From NCBI RefSeq assembly GCF_000735045.1, contig NZ_JPOQ01000016.1:46869-110868 (forward strand): 64,000 nt of DNA, written 5' to 3'. The notes beneath the pieces were generated by a model. That model was not told the DNA's origin. It ran no database searches and worked only from the letters and a program-made list of their open reading frames with translations. Shown one piece after another: positions 38,116 to 48,757 of the stretch; within the stretch, counting starts at the first letter, position 1, and each line of letters begins with the position of its first letter. This stretch comes from Ferrovum myxofaciens (GTDB taxonomy: Bacteria; Pseudomonadota; Gammaproteobacteria; Burkholderiales; Ferrovaceae). The translations under genes were made by a program, and so were the position numbers.

Positions 38116-39834
38116 TCAGCTTGCATTGTCCGGGTTGGACAATTTAGCTTTCAGCAAGGCACCCAGACTGGTGGTTCCCGCATTCATCGGACTTTCTGAT
38201 GCCAGACGTTGCAGGGCCGCGTTTTCCTCCACGGCGTCACGAGCCTTGATGGACAGGTTGATGGAACGGTTCTTGCGGTCCACATTGAGAATCACAGCTT
38301 CCACACTGTCTCCCTCATTGAGTAGACTGCGCAGATCTTCCACCCGTTCACGGGACACTTCAGAGGCTCGGAGATAACCTTCGATTTCATCTCCGAGATC
38401 GATTACGGCACCCTTGGCATCCACTGATTTGACCTTGCCCTTAACCAGGGTTCCCTTGTCATTGGAGGCCGAGAAATTGCTGAAGGGATCACCAGACAAC
38501 TGTTTGATTCCAAGAGAAATTCGTTCCCGATCCACATCGATGGACAGAACCATGGCTTCCACTTCATCACCCTTGCGATAATTATGAACGGCCTCTTCCC
38601 CTGTTTGGTTCCAGGACAGGTCGGAAAGATGGACCAATCCATCAATGCCCCCAGGCAAGCCAATGAATACGCCAAAGTCGGTGATCGACTTGATTTGCCC
38701 ACGAACCCGGTCATTCTTGTTGTGGTTCATGGCAAAGTCTTCCCAAGGATTGGCACGGCATTGCTTCATGCCCAGGGAAATCCGCCGACGTTCCTCATCG
38801 ATTTCAAGGATCATGACTTCCACTTCATCACCCAGTTGAACCACCTTGGACGGATGAACGTTCTTGTTGGTCCAGTCCATTTCGGATACGTGCACCAACC
38901 CTTCGATCCCCTGTTCGATTTCAACGAAAGCACCATAATCGGTTAAGTTGGTCACCTTTCCAAACAGACGGGTACGTTCGGGATAACGACGGCTCAGACC
39001 AACCCAAGGGTCTTCACCCAGTTGCTTGAGACCCAGGGAAACCCGATTCTTTTCCTGATCGAATTTGAGGACTTTAGCTTCCACTTCATCGCCCACTGCC
39101 AACACTTCGGAAGGATGCTTGACGCGCCGCCAAGCCAGATCTGTAATGTGCAGCAATCCATCGATCCCACCCAGATCCACAAATGCGCCATAGTCGGTGA
39201 TATTTTTTACCAGACCGCGCACGATGGATCCTTCTTTCAAGGTATCCAGTAAACTTTGACGATCGGCACCTTGCGAGGCTTCCATCACGGCACGGCGAGA
39301 AACCACCACGTTATTGCGTTTTCGGTCAAGTTTGATGACCTTGAATTCCATTTCCTTGCCTTCATAAGGGGTAGTGTCCTTGACGGGACGAATATCCACC
39401 AAGGATCCCGGTAGGAAGGCACGAATGCCATTCACCATTACCGTCAATCCCCCCTTGACTTTGCCCGTTACCATCCCCATGACCAAGGCACCTTGTGCCA
39501 AGGCATCATCAAGGTCAAGCCAGGCGGCCAGACGTTTTGCCTTCTCGCGGGAGAGGCGAGTGGATCCGTAGCCGTCTTCGAGAGCATCGATGGCGACCTT
39601 GACGAAATCACCGACCTGAACTTCCAGTTCACCTCGGTCATTCTTGAATTCTTCGATGGGGATCAAACTTTCCGACTTCAAACCGGCATTGACCACCACG
39701 GTATTGGCATCGATACTCACCACTTCAGCCGTGATGACTTCACCAGAACGCATTTCCTGGTGTGTCAGACTTTCTTCAAAGAGACTGGCAAAACTTTCGA
39801 AGGATTCCACTTGGGACGTCATGTTCATGTTCAT
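38116..39834 (-). CDS. rpsA: 30S ribosomal protein S1
   Basis: Large mRNA-binding ribosomal protein made of six S1 repeats. The 572-residue product shows the repeats, e.g. [20 protein letters not shown] and the following [10 protein letters not shown] and [10 protein letters not shown] units. The start ATG 39834 has AAGG 4 bases upstream; nearby ATGs at 39828 and 39822 are less well placed. The 118-base gap before it may hold leader structure for autoregulation: a small CCTAC/GTAGG hairpin is visible near 39851-39867. Confidence 0.97.
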   Translation of the reverse strand: MNMNMTSQVESFESFASLFEESLTHQEMRSGEVITAEVVSIDANTVVVNAGLKSESLIPIEEFKNDRGELEVQVGDFVKVAIDALEDGYGSTRLSREKAKRLAAWLDLDDALAQGALVMGMVTGKVKGGLTVMVNGIRAFLPGSLVDIRPVKDTTPYEGKEMEFKVIKLDRKRNNVVVSRRAVMEASQGADRQSLLDTLKEGSIVRGLVKNITDYGAFVDLGGIDGLLHITDLAWRRVKHPSEVLAVGDEVEAKVLKFDQEKNRVSLGLKQLGEDPWVGLSRRYPERTRLFGKVTNLTDYGAFVEIEQGIEGLVHVSEMDWTNKNVHPSKVVQLGDEVEVMILEIDEERRRISLGMKQCRANPWEDFAMNHNKNDRVRGQIKSITDFGVFIGLPGGIDGLVHLSDLSWNQTGEEAVHNYRKGDEVEAMVLSIDVDRERISLGIKQLSGDPFSNFSASNDKGTLVKGKVKSVDAKGAVIDLGDEIEGYLRASEVSRERVEDLRSLLNEGDSVEAVILNVDRKNRSINLSIKARDAVEENAALQRLASESPMNAGTTSLGALLKAKLSNPDNAS

Positions 39835-39952
39835 TAGACCTTGAGATCAGCCTACCGCCTCGTAGGGTTTATATTGGATTTGTAGCGGTACAACTTCTCC
39901 ACTTTCCGGAAGCGCGGAACATCTATCGTGGAAAAGAAAACCCTCTGTACCA

Positions 39953-40615
39953 CTACCCCTCATGCTGGGCATTCACAGAATACCAAGCCAGAATTTGCAC
40001 CATCGCCTGATCGATACTTAACGCGGATGTATCGAGAATCAAGGCCCCCGTGGGGTCCAAAGGCGCCACTGCTCGTGTGCGATCCCGCTCATCGCGATTT
40101 CGCAAATCACGCACAACGTTCTCCATTATGACATCAACTCCTTTACTGATCAACTGGTTAAATCGTCGTTGCGCGCGTACTTCCGGTGTTGCCGTTAAAA
40201 AAACCTTGAGTAAGGCCTGGGGAAATACCACAGACCCCATATCCCGCCCATCGGCAACCAGTCCGGGTAGGCGCAAAAAATTCCGCTGTCGTTCCAGCAA
40301 AGCAGTTCGCACCGCCGGAAAAGCCGAAAGTTTAGAAGCCAAGCGGCCACAATCCTCCGTTCGAATCGCCTCAGTCACCATGTCACCCGCCAGGTAGATG
40401 TCATTCCCAGAGAATTCCACCGGCAGTTGGGCAGCCAGTTGACCCAAAGTTTCTTCGCCAGCCGCCGCCAATCCCTGGCGTACGGCCGCCAATGCTGTCA
40501 GTCGGTATAGTGCGCCACTGTCCAGATAATGGAATCCTAACTGTTGGGCGACGCGTTGGGCAACGGTCCCTTTCCCGGATGCGGAAGGTCCATCGATCGT
40601 GATGACAGGAATCAT
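39953..40615 (-). CDS. cmk: Cytidylate kinase
   Basis: Phosphorylates CMP/dCMP. From ATG 40615 the product has 220 residues; the frame remains open upstream but that part is inside aroA. Walker A GPSASGKGT is near residues 8-16, the NMP-binding part has RTEDCGRLASKLS, and the lid contains RDLRNRDERDRTR. Its start overlaps the aroA stop (ATGA). Confidence 0.96.
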   Translation of the reverse strand: MIPVITIDGPSASGKGTVAQRVAQQLGFHYLDSGALYRLTALAAVRQGLAAAGEETLGQLAAQLPVEFSGNDIYLAGDMVTEAIRTEDCGRLASKLSAFPAVRTALLERQRNFLRLPGLVADGRDMGSVVFPQALLKVFLTATPEVRAQRRFNQLISKGVDVIMENVVRDLRNRDERDRTRAVAPLDPTGALILDTSALSIDQAMVQILAWYSVNAQHEG

Positions 40616-41937
40616 GAGGCGTTCAAATTCAGTCCCGCCGCACACGCCAGGGACACGAAGCCGGGAAAAGAAGTCGCCACATTGGCACAGTCCCGAATTT
40701 CTATGGGCCCCTGAGCACACAATGCCGCCATGGAGAAACTCATGGCAATCCGGTGATCACCGTGACTCTCCACAGTGCCGCTCCCAAATCCCTGTCCTCC
40801 TTCGATGATCAAACCATCGGGCAGGACTTCCGTGTAGATCCCCAAGGCCTTCAGACCATCCGCCATGACCTGAATGCGATCGCTTTCCTTAACTCGTAAT
40901 TCAGCAGCTCCCCTCAAGATGGTGCGCCCCTCGGCACAGGCCGCGGCAATGAACAAAGCAGGAAATTCATCGATGGCCAGAGGAACCAATTCGGTAGGAA
41001 TGGTAATCCCCCGCAGGGGAGTTGCGCGCACCCGCAGATCTGCCAAAGGCTCACCGCCTGCAATCCAGGAACGTTCGATTTCCAGATTCGCACCCATCAA
41101 ACGCAGTACATCGAGAATCCCCGTTCGGGTAGGATTCACCCCCACACTCTGCAAACGAAGATCAGAACCGGGTGAAATGCAGGCCCCCACCAGAAAAAAG
41201 GCTGCCGAAGAAATATCCCCGGGCACTTCAATGGGGGTGGCATGCAATCCATGACCGCCTGTCACACGAATGGTCCGCCCCTCCCGTCGAACGGGTACGC
41301 CAAAACCTTCGAACATGCGTTCCGTATGGTCACGGGTCACTTCCGGTTCGGTGATCACTGTTTCACCCTGAGCGTACAAACCTGCCAGAAGCAAGGCTGA
41401 TTTGACCTGAGCGCTGGCCATGGGAAGTGTGTAGGTCAAACCATGTAATTCCGGAGTCCCATAAATTTTCAAGGGAGGGCGCCCCCCGGCCGCAGTCTCC
41501 AATCGTGCGCCCATCAAGCGCAGAGGATCAGCCACCCGTGCCATGGGACGCTGGGTCAAACTGGCATCTCCCGTCAACGTGCAATCGAAAGGTTGGGCAG
41601 CCAGCAAGCCCGCCAAAAGTCGCATGGAGGTGCCCGAATTGCCACAATCCAAGGCCATGTCTGGAGCCTTGAGGCCATGCAACCCCACCCCGTGAATGGT
41701 GACCCTTCCCTGTTCCGGTCCTTCGATCTGCACACCCAGCGCACGAAACACATTCATGGTCGCCAGGGCATCCTCTCCTTCCAGAAACCCTGTGACCTCT
41801 GTTACTCCTTCGGCCAAGGCACCCAGCATGATGCTTCGGTGCGAAATAGATTTGTCGCCTGGCACGCGAATCGTTCCTGTCAACCGCCCTCCTGGCGTGG
41901 CATGATAAACCTGCATGGTATCCTTCATCTCGCTCAT
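40612..41937 (-). CDS. aroA: 3-phosphoshikimate 1-carboxyvinyltransferase (EPSP synthase)
   Basis: Sixth step of the shikimate pathway. ATG 41937 (AGGA 6 bases upstream, ATGA overlap with tyrA) gives 441 residues; an upstream open frame to 42105 lies in tyrA. Motifs: GDKSISHRS near residues 28-36, GNSGTSMRLLAGLL, and the C-terminal ESHGDHRIAMSFSMAAL. In E. coli-type (class I) enzymes the glyphosate site reads LxGNAGTAMRPL; here GNSGTSMRLL indicates the class II style. Confidence 0.95.
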   Translation of the reverse strand: MSEMKDTMQVYHATPGGRLTGTIRVPGDKSISHRSIMLGALAEGVTEVTGFLEGEDALATMNVFRALGVQIEGPEQGRVTIHGVGLHGLKAPDMALDCGNSGTSMRLLAGLLAAQPFDCTLTGDASLTQRPMARVADPLRLMGARLETAAGGRPPLKIYGTPELHGLTYTLPMASAQVKSALLLAGLYAQGETVITEPEVTRDHTERMFEGFGVPVRREGRTIRVTGGHGLHATPIEVPGDISSAAFFLVGACISPGSDLRLQSVGVNPTRTGILDVLRLMGANLEIERSWIAGGEPLADLRVRATPLRGITIPTELVPLAIDEFPALFIAAACAEGRTILRGAAELRVKESDRIQVMADGLKALGIYTEVLPDGLIIEGGQGFGSGTVESHGDHRIAMSFSMAALCAQGPIEIRDCANVATSFPGFVSLACAAGLNLNAS

Positions 41938-42809
41938 GATCCTTCCTGCCATTGTCGTCGTGCCGTGCGGGCTTTTTGCATGAAATCCTCCAGGGCCGCC
42001 CCGTCTGCGGTATCCAGCCATGCCATGAGTTGGTCGAGTTGATCTCGATAACGGACCAATTCCACTTTGAGAACGTCCCGATTGGCCAGACTGATGTCGC
42101 GCCACATTTCTGGATTGCTACCCGCAATCCGGGTAAAATCGCGAAACCCGCTGGCGGCGAAGCGAAACAGGGTGGCCGCATCTGGACGCTGAGCAATCTC
42201 GTAAACGAGGGCAAAACTCAATAGATGCGGCAAATGGCTGACGACCCCAAAAATTTCATCATGCCGGGCCACGGTCTGACATTCCACTCGGGCACCACAC
42301 AATTCCCAGCAGGACTGCACCCAGGCCAGGGGATGAGGTAAGGTTTCCTCCAAGGGGGTCAAGACCACGGTGCGGCCTTGAAACAGTCCTTCCTGAGCGG
42401 CGCGTACGCCACTCAATTCCGCGCCTGCAATGGGGTGCCCCGGAACAAACCGGGCCACAGCCGGTCCCAGATATTTCCGGGCAGCTTCCACCAGGCTGGT
42501 TTTGGTACTGCCTACATCCGTCACCACGGCCACCGGATTGAGATGGGGCGCCATGAGTTCAAACAGTTCCGGCATTTGGCCCACCGGAACCGCCATCAAC
42601 ACCATGTCTGCCTCCCGAACCACGCTCGCCAGATCCACGCTGCCCAGATCGATCACGCCCAATTGACGGGCTGCCGCCAGATTCACTTCATCCCGATCGT
42701 AACCGGCAATATGCATGTGCGGGGCCACCTGACGCAAAGCCAAAGCAAAGGATCCGCCCATCAGTCCAACACCGAGAATGGCCAGACGACGGGGAGTTTT
42801 AGAGACCAT
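41934..42809 (-). CDS. tyrA: Prephenate dehydrogenase (TyrA family)
   Basis: NAD(P)-dependent oxidative decarboxylation in tyrosine synthesis. ATG 42809 has AAGG 5 bases upstream and gives 291 residues; a GTG at 42821 overlapping the hisC stop is the alternative. NAD motif GVGLMGGSFALAL is near 13-25, and the catalytic His lies in HPIAGAELSG. It is a monofunctional form without chorismate mutase, which is carried by pheA nearby. Confidence 0.94.
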   Translation of the reverse strand: MVSKTPRRLAILGVGLMGGSFALALRQVAPHMHIAGYDRDEVNLAAARQLGVIDLGSVDLASVVREADMVLMAVPVGQMPELFELMAPHLNPVAVVTDVGSTKTSLVEAARKYLGPAVARFVPGHPIAGAELSGVRAAQEGLFQGRTVVLTPLEETLPHPLAWVQSCWELCGARVECQTVARHDEIFGVVSHLPHLLSFALVYEIAQRPDAATLFRFAASGFRDFTRIAGSNPEMWRDISLANRDVLKVELVRYRDQLDQLMAWLDTADGAALEDFMQKARTARRQWQEGS

Positions 42810-42817
42810 ATCCACCT

Positions 42818-43948
42818 TCACACGGCCATGGCCGAGACCGAAGTCCGGGCAATCAGCAACGGTGTGAGCGCTTCGATGAAACGCTGGTTCTCGGATTGTG
42901 TGCCAATACTCACGCGCAGATGATGGGGCAACCCATAGGCATCCAATGGGCGAACAATAACCCCCTGCCGAAGCAACTGGTCATAGATTTTTCTGCCCTG
43001 CCCCACCGCCACCGTAATGAAATTGCCAAAAGAGGGGATGTAGGATGCCCCAAAGGAGTCGAAGGCCTCTTCCAGAAAGCGGCGTCCCTGCGCATTCAAA
43101 GTCCGTGTGCGTTCCAGAAATCCACGATCTCCCAGCGCCGCGCTGGCAGCACGCAGTCCCGGCACGGACACATTGAAAGGTTGGCGTACCCGATTGAGCA
43201 GGGCGATCAGTTGGGGATCTCCCATCCCAAATCCCACGCGCAGCCCAGCCAATCCATAAGCTTTTGAAAATGTTCGACAGATCAGTAGATTGGGAAATTC
43301 ATCCAGCCAGGCCACTGGATCGTAACGCTGATCATCCGGCAGATATTCGGTATAGGCTTCATCGAGGACCACCACGACTTCGGGCGGAATCTGGCGCAAT
43401 CCAGCACGGAGGTCTTCGCCAGGCAAGAAAGTGCCCGTTGGATTGTTGGGATTGGCAATGAACAGGACACGGGTATCTGGACGAATAGCCCGAATCATGG
43501 CAGGGAGGTCATGTCCGAACTCAAGTGCGGGGACCTCGATGCCCTGTGCCCCCATGGTCTGGGTTGCAATAGGATATACAGCAAATCCATATTGGGCATA
43601 AACCGCCGAGGTACCCGGCCCCAGGAAGGTGCGTGCCACCAGGTCCAGAATATCATTGGACCCGTTACCCAGAATGAAATAATCAAGACCGAGGGGGTAG
43701 TGCGCATTCAAGGCGGTTTTGAGTTCGAAGCCATTGCCATCCGGATAGAGCGCCAGTTCCCCCCTCAGGGTGGCGAGGACCTCGAGGGCATGGGGACTGG
43801 GACCCAGGGGGTTTTCGTTGGAAGCCAACTTAATGATGGAAGTCAAACCCAGTTCCCGTTCCAGTTCCGCCATGGGTTTACCGGGTTGATAAGGGGCCAG
43901 ATGGCGCACATGGTCCGCCACCAAATCACAATAACGCCATTCATTCAT
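42818..43948 (-). CDS. hisC: Histidinol-phosphate/aromatic aminotransferase (HisC family)
   Basis: Class II PLP aminotransferase of 376 residues. Landmarks: SNENPLGPSP near 44-53, NPNNPTGTF with the PLP-contacting Asn, and the Schiff-base lysine in RTFSKAYGLAGLRVG. Location between pheA and tyrA suggests use in phenylalanine/tyrosine transamination as well as, or instead of, histidine synthesis; annotated hisC2 in many relatives. Start overlaps the pheA stop by 4 bases. Confidence 0.93.
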   Translation of the reverse strand: MNEWRYCDLVADHVRHLAPYQPGKPMAELERELGLTSIIKLASNENPLGPSPHALEVLATLRGELALYPDGNGFELKTALNAHYPLGLDYFILGNGSNDILDLVARTFLGPGTSAVYAQYGFAVYPIATQTMGAQGIEVPALEFGHDLPAMIRAIRPDTRVLFIANPNNPTGTFLPGEDLRAGLRQIPPEVVVVLDEAYTEYLPDDQRYDPVAWLDEFPNLLICRTFSKAYGLAGLRVGFGMGDPQLIALLNRVRQPFNVSVPGLRAASAALGDRGFLERTRTLNAQGRRFLEEAFDSFGASYIPSFGNFITVAVGQGRKIYDQLLRQGVIVRPLDAYGLPHHLRVSIGTQSENQRFIEALTPLLIARTSVSAMAV

Positions 43949-45030
43949 ATCGACACCGTCACAGGATAAGATCCCAATACTTTGACAAAAATAGAATTTT
44001 TTTTAATTTCCTGAAGCACCCGAGCCACCCGTTCTTCGCTTTGATGCCCCTCCAGGTCAATATAGAAAACGTAGGACCAAAGATGGGTACGGGCCGGACG
44101 GGATTCGAGGCGCGACATGCTCACCCCCTCCTCCGCCAAGGGGGTGAGCAGCGCATGAATGGCCCCAGGACGATTTTCCACGCCCACCACCAGAGAAGTT
44201 TTATCCTTTCCCGAAGGTTGGGCCACCAAATGCCCAAATACCAGAAAACGGGTCGTATTGTCCACCTGATCTTCGATATGTCGCGCTACCGCATATAGCC
44301 CATAGGGTTCTGCCGCAAGGTCGCCGGCAATCGCCGCCCATGCCTCGGAACTATTCCCCACCAGACGGGCAGCCTCGCTGTTACTGGTCACGGGAATGCG
44401 CCGGGCTTGAGGCAAGTGGGCATCCAGCCAGTGGTGACATTGCCCTAGGGATTGGCTATGGGAATAGACCTGCGTGATCTCGCTCAACGGGAGAGATGCA
44501 TCGCGCACCAACAACTGGTGATGAATCGGCAGCATGACTTCACCACAAGCCTGCAAGGGGGTATCCACCATCTGATCGAGAATGATTCCCACCGCCCCTT
44601 CCGTAGAATTCTCCACGGGGACCACTGCAAAATCCGTTTCATTCGCTTCCACGACCCGGAAGATATCCCCCAGGGAGTCACAATGGCGACGTTGCGCTGC
44701 ATGACCGAAATGACGCACCACGGCAGCTTCCGAAAAACTTCCTTGCGGCCCCAGACAAGCCACGCTGACAGGACGTTCATAAGCCAGACAGGCCGACATG
44801 ATTTCCCGGAACAAAAAAACCACTGAAGCCCCAGGCAAAGGTCCGCTATTGGCCTCTTTCAGACGGTGCAGAATCTGGGCTTCCCTCTCGGGACGATAGA
44901 GAACGCCAGTTTTCAGATGGCCGATCTGACCTGCTGCCTGGGCACGCTGATTCAACAAGGACAGGATCTGGTCATCAATTCCATCGATCGTCTGTCGCAA
45001 CGTTTTAAGACGCTGAGCCGTATCATCCAT
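43945..45030 (-). CDS. pheA: Bifunctional chorismate mutase/prephenate dehydratase
   Basis: Two consecutive steps to phenylpyruvate. From ATG 45030 there are 361 residues: chorismate mutase AroQ helices at about 1-85, prephenate dehydratase at about 95-270 (CLGPQGSFSEAAV, TRFLVFG), and an ACT regulatory domain at about 280-358 (ENRPGAIHALL, ESRPAR) for phenylalanine feedback. Overlaps serC by 8 bases; in the serC-pheA-hisC-tyrA-aroA unit. Confidence 0.95.
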   Translation of the reverse strand: MDDTAQRLKTLRQTIDGIDDQILSLLNQRAQAAGQIGHLKTGVLYRPEREAQILHRLKEANSGPLPGASVVFLFREIMSACLAYERPVSVACLGPQGSFSEAAVVRHFGHAAQRRHCDSLGDIFRVVEANETDFAVVPVENSTEGAVGIILDQMVDTPLQACGEVMLPIHHQLLVRDASLPLSEITQVYSHSQSLGQCHHWLDAHLPQARRIPVTSNSEAARLVGNSSEAWAAIAGDLAAEPYGLYAVARHIEDQVDNTTRFLVFGHLVAQPSGKDKTSLVVGVENRPGAIHALLTPLAEEGVSMSRLESRPARTHLWSYVFYIDLEGHQSEERVARVLQEIKKNSIFVKVLGSYPVTVSI

Positions 45031-46102
45031 AGTGTCGCTCGAACTCCTCGAGGAAATCCACCAGGGCATGCACCCCTGCCACCGGCATGGCATTATAAAT
45101 CGAAGCACGAAATCCTCCCGACATGCGATGACCTCGCAGTTGGAGCAGATGCCGACTCTCAGCTTCGCGCAGAAAAACCTCGTCCAAAACAGGATCCAGC
45201 AAATGAAACGGTATGTTCATCCGCGAACGATCCGCGGGTTTGACGGTGGTTCGGTAAAAACCGCTCCGATCCAGCGTCGTATAAAGCAATTCGGATTTTT
45301 GTTGGGCCTGCCGATCCATGACCTCCAATCCGCCTTGGCGTTTGATCCATTGAAACACCAGGCCCGCAACCCAGATGGTAAAAGTGGGCGGCGTGTTGAG
45401 CATGGAATTGGCCAAGACCTGAGCATGGTAATCCATCAAGAACGGTGTCCCTGGCGCGGGGGTACGCAACAAATCATCACGAATGATGACCAAACTCAGT
45501 CCGGCGGGACCAATATTCTTTTGGGCGCCGGCATAAATCATCCCGAAACGCTCCACAGGCACTGACCGGGATAAAAAGTGCGAGGACATGTCCACCACCA
45601 GAGGGACCTTACCCACATCCGGAATCCAGTTGAATTCCAGCCCATCGATGGTTTCATTGGAACAATAGTGAACATAGGCCGCCCCAGGATCCAGACGCCA
45701 CTCTTCGAAGGAAGGCAAAGCACAAAATTTATCCCTGCGATTGGAAGCGGCAATATTAACCTGGCAGTAGCGCCGCCCTTCTTCAATGGCGCGATAGGAC
45801 CAATAGCCCGTTTCAATGTAATCCGCCCGGGAACGTCCCTGCAGCAAGTTGAGCGGAATCATGTCCCAATGAGCGCTTGCGCCTTCCTGACAAAAGATGA
45901 CCCGGTAATGGTCCGGAATAGCCAGCAGGGCGCGCAGGTCCCGCTCCGCTGTTGCCAGAATTTCCATGAATTCCGGCCCACGATGACTGAGTTCCATCAC
46001 CGAGACCCCTTTGCCGCGCCAGTCCAATAACTCCTCTTGAACCTGAGTCAACACTTCCGTGGGAAGCGTGGCAGGGCCCGCTGAAAAATTATATGCTCTC
46101 AT
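45023..46102 (-). CDS. serC: Phosphoserine aminotransferase
   Basis: PLP enzyme of serine (and pyridoxine) synthesis. From ATG 46102 the product has 359 residues, starting MRAYNFSAGPATLP, the conserved N-terminus. The PLP lysine lies in YAGAQKNIGPAGLSLVI. Four bases downstream of the gyrA stop region; GAGG precedes the start. The upstream extension of the frame to 46144 lies in gyrA. Confidence 0.96.
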   Translation of the reverse strand: MRAYNFSAGPATLPTEVLTQVQEELLDWRGKGVSVMELSHRGPEFMEILATAERDLRALLAIPDHYRVIFCQEGASAHWDMIPLNLLQGRSRADYIETGYWSYRAIEEGRRYCQVNIAASNRRDKFCALPSFEEWRLDPGAAYVHYCSNETIDGLEFNWIPDVGKVPLVVDMSSHFLSRSVPVERFGMIYAGAQKNIGPAGLSLVIIRDDLLRTPAPGTPFLMDYHAQVLANSMLNTPPTFTIWVAGLVFQWIKRQGGLEVMDRQAQQKSELLYTTLDRSGFYRTTVKPADRSRMNIPFHLLDPVLDEVFLREAESRHLLQLRGHRMSGGFRASIYNAMPVAGVHALVDFLEEFERHYG

Positions 46103-46106
46103 GACC

Positions 46107-48659
46107 TCAGTCCAAGGTTTCGTCTGAAGACGATTCATCCGCACGGGTCAGACAGACCAATTTTTCACCTTCGTCTAGGGCAATCAGGGTGACGCCTTGC
46201 GTCGCCCGCCCCATTTCGCGAATCTCCTGCACACGCGTGCGGATCAACACCCCACCTGTCGTGATCAGCATCAACTCTTCTTCCGGATCGACCAAGGCGG
46301 CACTGACAACTTTGCCATTGCGGGCGGAAGTCTGAATCGCAATGATGCCCTGCCCGCCTCGTCCATGTCGGGTATATTCCAGGACGGAGGTGCGCTTGCC
46401 AAAGCCGTTCTCGGTGGCTGTCAAAACGGATTGTCGTTCATTTTCAGCCACCAGCAGGGCAATGATACGTTTCCCTTCCGGCAGACGCATGCCGCGCACC
46501 CCATGGGCATTACGCCCCATGGGACGAACATCGCTTTCAGCAAAACGGATGGCTTTTCCTTCGTCGGAGAACAGCATCACATCGTGCTGACCATCCGTAA
46601 TGGCGACCCCCACCAGATAATCTTCGGCGTCCAGATCAAGGGCGATGATTCCTGCCGTCCGGGGACGGGAAAAGTCACTGAGCGAGGTTTTTTTGACGGT
46701 TCCAAAAGAGGTGGCCATAAAGACATAATGTTCTGCATCAAAAGTTTTGACGGGCAGCACCGCCGTGATTTTTTCTCCCGCCTCCAACGGCAACAGGTTC
46801 ACGATGGGCTTGCCGCGACTGGTTCGATTACCCACGGGTACCTGATAGACCCTTAGCCAGTAGACGCGCCCGCGCGTCGAAAAGCAGAGGATGTGGTCAT
46901 GGGTATTGGCCACGAAAAGTCGTTCGATAAAGTCGTCTTCCTTGGTGGTCGTGGCCTGCTTCCCTCGTCCGCCTCGCCGTTGCGCGCGATAGTCCGCAAC
47001 GGGCTGGGATTTGATATACCCGCCATGGGTCAGGGTCACAACTCGCTCTTCAGGAGTAATCAGATCCTCGATGTCAATATCTTCGGCATTGACCACGATT
47101 TCACTGCGTCTTTCATCCCCGAAAGTCGTTCGGATGACTTCCAGTTCCTGTGCAATGATGCGTGTAATGCGCTCAGGGTTGGCCAGAATGTCGAGCAGGT
47201 CCACGATTCGTTCCATGATCTCGCGATATTCATCACGAATCTTGTCCTGCTCCAGACCGGTCAGGCGCTGTAACTGCATCTCGAGAATGGCCACTGCTTG
47301 CGGTTCGGACAAACGATAGCCCGCCTCGCCCCAACCAAATTCCTCTCCAATGGCTACCGGACGGGACGCATTTTCCGGAGAACGAGCCAGCATTTCCTGG
47401 ACCAGTTCCGAAAGCCAAAGACGGGCCATCAAAGCCGCCTTGGCCTCTACACGGGAGGCGGCAGCACGAATCAGGGCCACAATCTCGTCCACATTGGACA
47501 AGGCCACAGCCAAACCTTCCAAAATATGGGCCCGATCACGGGCCTTGCCCAGATCAAAGAAAGTACGGCGCGTAACCACTTCGCGCCGATGGCGCAGAAA
47601 GGCTTCCAGAAACTGCTTGAGATTGAGCAGGCGTGGCTGATTGTCCACCAGAGCCACCATGTTCATCCCAAAAGATTCCTGAAGCGGCGTCATCTTGTAC
47701 AGATTATTCAGTACCACTTCCGGTACTTCACCGCGTTTAAGTTCGATGACCACCCGCATCCCGGACTTATCCGATTCGTCACGCAGGTCAGAAATCCCTT
47801 CCATGCGTTTTTCCCGCACCAACTCGGCAATTTTCACAATCAGGTTAGCCTTGTTAACCTGATAGGGCAATTCATCCACGATCAGGGCCTGACGTCCTCC
47901 CTTCTCCAGATCTTCCACATGGGTGCGCGCACGCATCAACACCCGTCCCCGTCCGGTCAGGTAGCCTTGCCGAATCGAGGCTGTTCCATAAATGATCCCT
48001 CGTGTTGGAAAATCCGGAGCAGGAATCAATTCGATCAGATCCTCGATTTCGACGGCGGGATTGGCCAGCAATACCAAACAGGCTTGAATCACTTCCCTGA
48101 GGTTATGGGGGGGGATATTGGTCGCCATACCCACCGCAATGCCTGACGAACCATTCACCAGAAGATTGGGGAAACGGGCAGGCAGAATCAGTGGCTCATG
48201 TTCCGATCCGTCATAGTTGGGACCAAAATTGACCGTTTCACGATCGATATCCGCCAGTAATTCATGGGTCATCCGCGCCATACGGATTTCCGTATAACGC
48301 ATGGCTGCCGGATTATCCCCATCCACGGATCCGAAGTTTCCCTGTCCATCGATGAGCGGATAACGCAGGGAAAATTCCTGGGCCATGCGCACGATGGCGT
48401 CATAAACCGCGGTATCGCCATGGGGGTGGTACTTACCGATGACATCCCCGACAATACGGGCCGATTTTTTGTAGGGCTTGTTGTAATCGTTGGACAATTC
48501 ATGCATGGCGAAGAGCACACGTCGATGCACGGGTTTCAGGCCGTCTCGCACATCCGGCAGAGCCCGTCCGACAATCACGCTCATGGCGTATTCCAGATAG
48601 GAACGACGCATTTCATCTTCAAGGGTGACAGGTAGGGTTTCTTTGGCAAAGGCAGTCAT
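46107..48659 (-). CDS. gyrA: DNA gyrase subunit A
   Basis: Breakage-reunion subunit of gyrase. The 850-residue protein numbers like the E. coli enzyme: active Tyr122 in AMRYTEIRM, and quinolone-determining positions Thr83 and Asp87 in [11 protein letters not shown]. The C-terminal pinwheel contains the GyrA box QRRGGRGK. Thr at 83 instead of Ser is natural in several proteobacteria. First gene of the long gyrA-serC-pheA run, divergent from ubiG. Confidence 0.98.
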   Translation of the reverse strand: MTAFAKETLPVTLEDEMRRSYLEYAMSVIVGRALPDVRDGLKPVHRRVLFAMHELSNDYNKPYKKSARIVGDVIGKYHPHGDTAVYDAIVRMAQEFSLRYPLIDGQGNFGSVDGDNPAAMRYTEIRMARMTHELLADIDRETVNFGPNYDGSEHEPLILPARFPNLLVNGSSGIAVGMATNIPPHNLREVIQACLVLLANPAVEIEDLIELIPAPDFPTRGIIYGTASIRQGYLTGRGRVLMRARTHVEDLEKGGRQALIVDELPYQVNKANLIVKIAELVREKRMEGISDLRDESDKSGMRVVIELKRGEVPEVVLNNLYKMTPLQESFGMNMVALVDNQPRLLNLKQFLEAFLRHRREVVTRRTFFDLGKARDRAHILEGLAVALSNVDEIVALIRAAASRVEAKAALMARLWLSELVQEMLARSPENASRPVAIGEEFGWGEAGYRLSEPQAVAILEMQLQRLTGLEQDKIRDEYREIMERIVDLLDILANPERITRIIAQELEVIRTTFGDERRSEIVVNAEDIDIEDLITPEERVVTLTHGGYIKSQPVADYRAQRRGGRGKQATTTKEDDFIERLFVANTHDHILCFSTRGRVYWLRVYQVPVGNRTSRGKPIVNLLPLEAGEKITAVLPVKTFDAEHYVFMATSFGTVKKTSLSDFSRPRTAGIIALDLDAEDYLVGVAITDGQHDVMLFSDEGKAIRFAESDVRPMGRNAHGVRGMRLPEGKRIIALLVAENERQSVLTATENGFGKRTSVLEYTRHGRGGQGIIAIQTSARNGKVVSAALVDPEEELMLITTGGVLIRTRVQEIREMGRATQGVTLIALDEGEKLVCLTRADESSSDETLD

Positions 48660-48745
48660 GGGGGAGGTTTCAGGCTAGGAAAAATGGAAAAGGCAGCAAC
48701 GAATTCTCTCAATGGTATCATAACCCACTAGGTTCAGGATTGCCT

Positions 48746-48751
48746 TATAAT
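48746..48751 (+). promoter_or_regulatory. Candidate -10 box (TATAAT) for ubiG
   Basis: TATAAT ends 7 bases before the ubiG ATG at 48758, so transcription from it would start at or next to the initiation codon, and no Shine-Dalgarno is present. Either the mRNA is leaderless or the real start/promoter differs. No clear -35 box. Confidence 0.4.
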
Positions 48752-48757
48752 GCTCCC

